A stretch of DNA of 64,000 nt from Streptomyces sp. NRRL B-1347 (GTDB lineage Bacteria; Actinomycetota; Actinomycetes; Streptomycetales; Streptomycetaceae), in contig NZ_JOJM01000004.1 in the NCBI RefSeq assembly GCF_000720325.1, positions 248,001 to 312,000 on the forward strand. Reading direction: 5' to 3'. This document shows, piece after piece, positions 61,956 through 64,000 of the stretch. The position numbers and the translations under genes were made by a program. The number at the start of each line of letters is the position of its first letter. Position 1 is the first letter of the stretch. Under the pieces are notes generated by a model, which saw nothing but the letters and a program-made list of their open reading frames with translations, ran no database searches and was not told where the DNA came from.

Positions 61956-63116
61956 ATGCCCACGACCGCCGCCCCCTTCAGCGACGCCGCTCCGGCGGCT
62001 CCGGACGCCGACCGCACCGAACAGCTGGGCCGCGAACTCGACCGGCTCCGTGCCGAGGTCGTCGCGGCACGCGGTGCGGACGACGCCCGGTACATCCGTA
62101 CGGTGATCGCCGTGCAGCGCGGCTGCGAGGCGGGCGGCCGGGCCGCCCTCGCCGTGTCCCTCTTCCCGCCCGCCTGGCTGGCGGGCACCGCCCTGCTCAC
62201 GGTCGCGAAGACGCTGGAGAACATGGAACTGGGCCACAACGTCCTGCACGGCCAGTGGGACTGGCTGGCCGACCCGGCGATCCACTCCACCACCTGGGAA
62301 TGGGACTTCGCCAGCCCCGCCGACGCCTGGAAGCGCACCCACAACCACCTGCACCACACGTACACCAACGTCGTCGGCCGCGACCGCGACCTCGGCTACA
62401 CGATCCTGCGCATGAGCCCGCACCAGCCCTGGCGGCCGTTCCACGCGCTCCAGCCCTTCTACGCCGCCCTGCTCGCGCCCGTCTTCGAGTGGGGGATCGC
62501 CCTGTACGACCTGGAGGCCGACGCTGTGACGCAGGGGCGCAAGAGCGTGCGCGCCTTCCTGCGCGACGCGTCGGGCACGGCACGCAAGGCGGTGCGCCAG
62601 GCGGCCAAGGACTACGTCCTGTTCCCGCTCCTCGCGGGCCCTTCCGCGCTGCCCTGCCTCGTGGGTGCCCTCACCGCCAACACCGCCCGCAACATCTGGG
62701 CGCACACGGTCATCTTCTGCGGCCACTTCCCCGGCGAGGTGCAGACCTTCACCGAGGAGCGGCTCGCCGACGAGACCCGCGGCGAGTGGTACCTGCGGCA
62801 GATCCAGGGCTCGGCGAACATCGAGGGCGGCCCCCTCCTGCACGTCCTCACCGGCAACCTCAGCCACCAGATCGAGCACCACCTCTACCCCGACCTGCCC
62901 AGCAACCGCTACGCCCAGCTCGCCCCGCGCGTACGCGAGATCTGCGACCGCTACGGACTGCCGTACGTCACCGGCCCGTTGTGGCGCCAGTACGCGTCGA
63001 TGTGGGGCCGCGTGCTGCGCCACGCCCTGCCGTCACATGCGGGCCTCGGGAGCCGGGATGACGGAGGTGTCGAACGTACCGTCGACGATGCACCGGGCGA
63101 GGTCCGTCAGGCGTAG
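61956..63116 (+). CDS. Membrane fatty acid desaturase
   Basis: 386 residues. The three His boxes are present: GHNVLHG, HNHLHH and HQIEHH, which bind the diiron centre. Hydrophobic segments surround them. Fed by the upstream ferredoxin reductase, it probably introduces a double bond into membrane acyl chains. ATG 61956 has GGAG. The C-terminus beyond about residue 360 overlaps the antisense GAF-ANTAR gene by 84 bases and is not conserved-looking, suggesting the original stop was lost. Confidence 0.93.
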   Translation: MPTTAAPFSDAAPAAPDADRTEQLGRELDRLRAEVVAARGADDARYIRTVIAVQRGCEAGGRAALAVSLFPPAWLAGTALLTVAKTLENMELGHNVLHGQWDWLADPAIHSTTWEWDFASPADAWKRTHNHLHHTYTNVVGRDRDLGYTILRMSPHQPWRPFHALQPFYAALLAPVFEWGIALYDLEADAVTQGRKSVRAFLRDASGTARKAVRQAAKDYVLFPLLAGPSALPCLVGALTANTARNIWAHTVIFCGHFPGEVQTFTEERLADETRGEWYLRQIQGSANIEGGPLLHVLTGNLSHQIEHHLYPDLPSNRYAQLAPRVREICDRYGLPYVTGPLWRQYASMWGRVLRHALPSHAGLGSRDDGGVERTVDDAPGEVRQA

Positions 63117-63782
63117 GTGCTGGGAGCGGGCGTACGAGCGGAACGCGGTGAACGCCTCGTCGACCGAGGTGTCCCAGCGCTCGGCGAGCACTCCCTTGAC
63201 CTGCCCCACCAGGATCCGGCTGGTGAGCGCGGAGTTCAGCTGGGCGTTCTCCACGTGCGACTGCTCCAGCGTGCGCTGCTGCAGGATCGTGATCGTGGCC
63301 ACGTCGGCGAGCGCCTGGGCCAGAGCGATGTCGTCGTCACCGAGCGGGTGCACGGAGGTGTGGAACAGATTGAGGGCGCCCACCACCCGGTCACGCAGCC
63401 GCAGGGGGATGGCGTGCGTGGCCACGAACCCGATCTCGCGGGCCCGTGGCGTGAAGTGGGGCCAGGCGATGGCCGCCTCGGGACGCCTGAGGTCGATGTT
63501 CGTGCGGGGTTCGCCGACGCGGAAGCACTCGACGCAGGGCCCCTGGTCGTGTTGCCGGGCGAACAGTTCGAGGAGGCGGGTGTGCTCGTCCGAGGCGGCG
63601 ATGACCTGAAGTTCACCGTGGGCGTCGGCGAGCAGGATCCCCGCGGCGGATACGTCCAAGAGCTCCACGCAGCGTGTCGAAAGGCGCTGCAGCAGGTCGA
63701 GGACGTCGAAGTCGTCGATGAGTGAGTCCGCGATCTCGACGAACACCCTCGCGAGGCGCTGTTCCCGGGCCATACCGATCAT
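63033..63782 (-). CDS. GAF-ANTAR response regulator
   Basis: 249 residues. GAF domain about 15-165 (GPCVECFRVGEP, AIPLRLRDRVVGALNLF), then the ANTAR RNA-binding domain about 180-240 (ALTSRILVGQVKGVLAERW, typical A-L-x-S-R-x-x-I-x-Q-A-K-G-x-L). ANTAR proteins act by antitermination on paired hairpins. ATG 63782 overlaps the stop of the upstream ANTAR gene (ATGA); ATG 63773 has the better-spaced GGAGAGG. Confidence 0.92.
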   Translation of the reverse strand: MIGMAREQRLARVFVEIADSLIDDFDVLDLLQRLSTRCVELLDVSAAGILLADAHGELQVIAASDEHTRLLELFARQHDQGPCVECFRVGEPRTNIDLRRPEAAIAWPHFTPRAREIGFVATHAIPLRLRDRVVGALNLFHTSVHPLGDDDIALAQALADVATITILQQRTLEQSHVENAQLNSALTSRILVGQVKGVLAERWDTSVDEAFTAFRSYARSQHLRLTDLARCIVDGTFDTSVIPAPEARM

Positions 63783-64000
63783 CCCTCTCCACCGTCGGGC
63801 GAATGAGGCCCGTTCCTATCGTCGTCGAATCGCAGCCGTCGGGCCACGACATCGTCTGCTACGTCCCCGACAGGGCGTTCACTGCCGAAGGCGAAGGCAC
63901 GCAGCCGCACCAGGGCTTCCACCATCGAGACCCCGAGTTGGACGCTGATCATTCCGGTCGCCTGGTGCACGACGGCACGGTGCAGCCCGTCGATCGGCCA
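63779..64000 (-). CDS. ANTAR-domain protein, 5' end outside the window
   Basis: The visible C-terminal 73 residues read HRAVVHQATGMISVQLG and ALVRLRAFAFGSERPVGDVA, an ANTAR domain. Its N-terminal sensor domain lies beyond the right edge. Tandem and overlapping with the following GAF-ANTAR gene. Confidence 0.8.
   Translation of the reverse strand, partial: WPIDGLHRAVVHQATGMISVQLGVSMVEALVRLRAFAFGSERPVGDVADDVVARRLRFDDDRNGPHSPDGGEG

Overview
The window is high-GC actinobacterial DNA, almost certainly from a Streptomyces chromosome. Signs are strong G/C bias at third codon positions, many GTG starts with GGAGG-type ribosome binding sites, Tat-exported enzymes, GAF/ANTAR regulators, F420-type oxidoreductase genes and an nSTAND/WD40 regulator. 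I saw no rRNA, tRNA or CRISPR array.

1-30 kb is accessory or arm-like. It holds an edge-truncated hypothetical gene, an F420-type nitroreductase, two CNNM/CorC-like membrane proteins in tandem, a TerD protein, a secreted trypsin-like protease, an SDR/XRE divergent pair, a Tat-exported GH85 endoglycosidase with a LacI-type operator, a P-loop/TPR protein, AraC and LysR regulators, and a threonyl-tRNA synthetase paralogue. That paralogue lacks the editing domains and sits behind a leader peptide with three threonine codons and a terminator hairpin. A P450, two exported proteins, a decayed secreted-protein gene, a DeoR/DUF4406/Nudix group and an internally deleted IS630 transposase relic follow.

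30.7-54.7 kb is a dissected nonribosomal peptide synthetase cluster. In order: promoter with tandem 31-bp repeats and a 19-bp palindrome; MFS exporter; A-PCP (serine-like code); hotdog thioesterase-like protein; A-PCP (valine code); P450; thioesterase with a Cys nucleophile; second P450; A-PCP (divergent code); C-A-PCP (leucine-like code); convergent MbtH; free-standing C domain; type II thioesterase with a Ser nucleophile; PCP-C; ATP-grasp ligase; convergent HTH-nSTAND-WD40 regulator. Most genes overlap by 4-20 nt, so they are probably translationally coupled. All condensations would occur between separate proteins. The P450s probably oxidise carrier-bound amino acids, the thioesterases release or proofread intermediates, and the ATP-grasp enzyme probably makes one amide bond outside the NRPS logic. 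I do not recognise this arrangement as a named pathway. Residue codes were read by eye.

54.9-64 kb contains two small secreted proteins, an ArsR regulator with two strong palindromic operators divergent from an FAD monooxygenase, a GNAT gene, a DUF1707 gene broken by a 23-bp duplication, a TetR/RibD-like operon, a ferredoxin-reductase/fatty-acid-desaturase pair, and two tandem ANTAR proteins. The last of these runs off the right edge.
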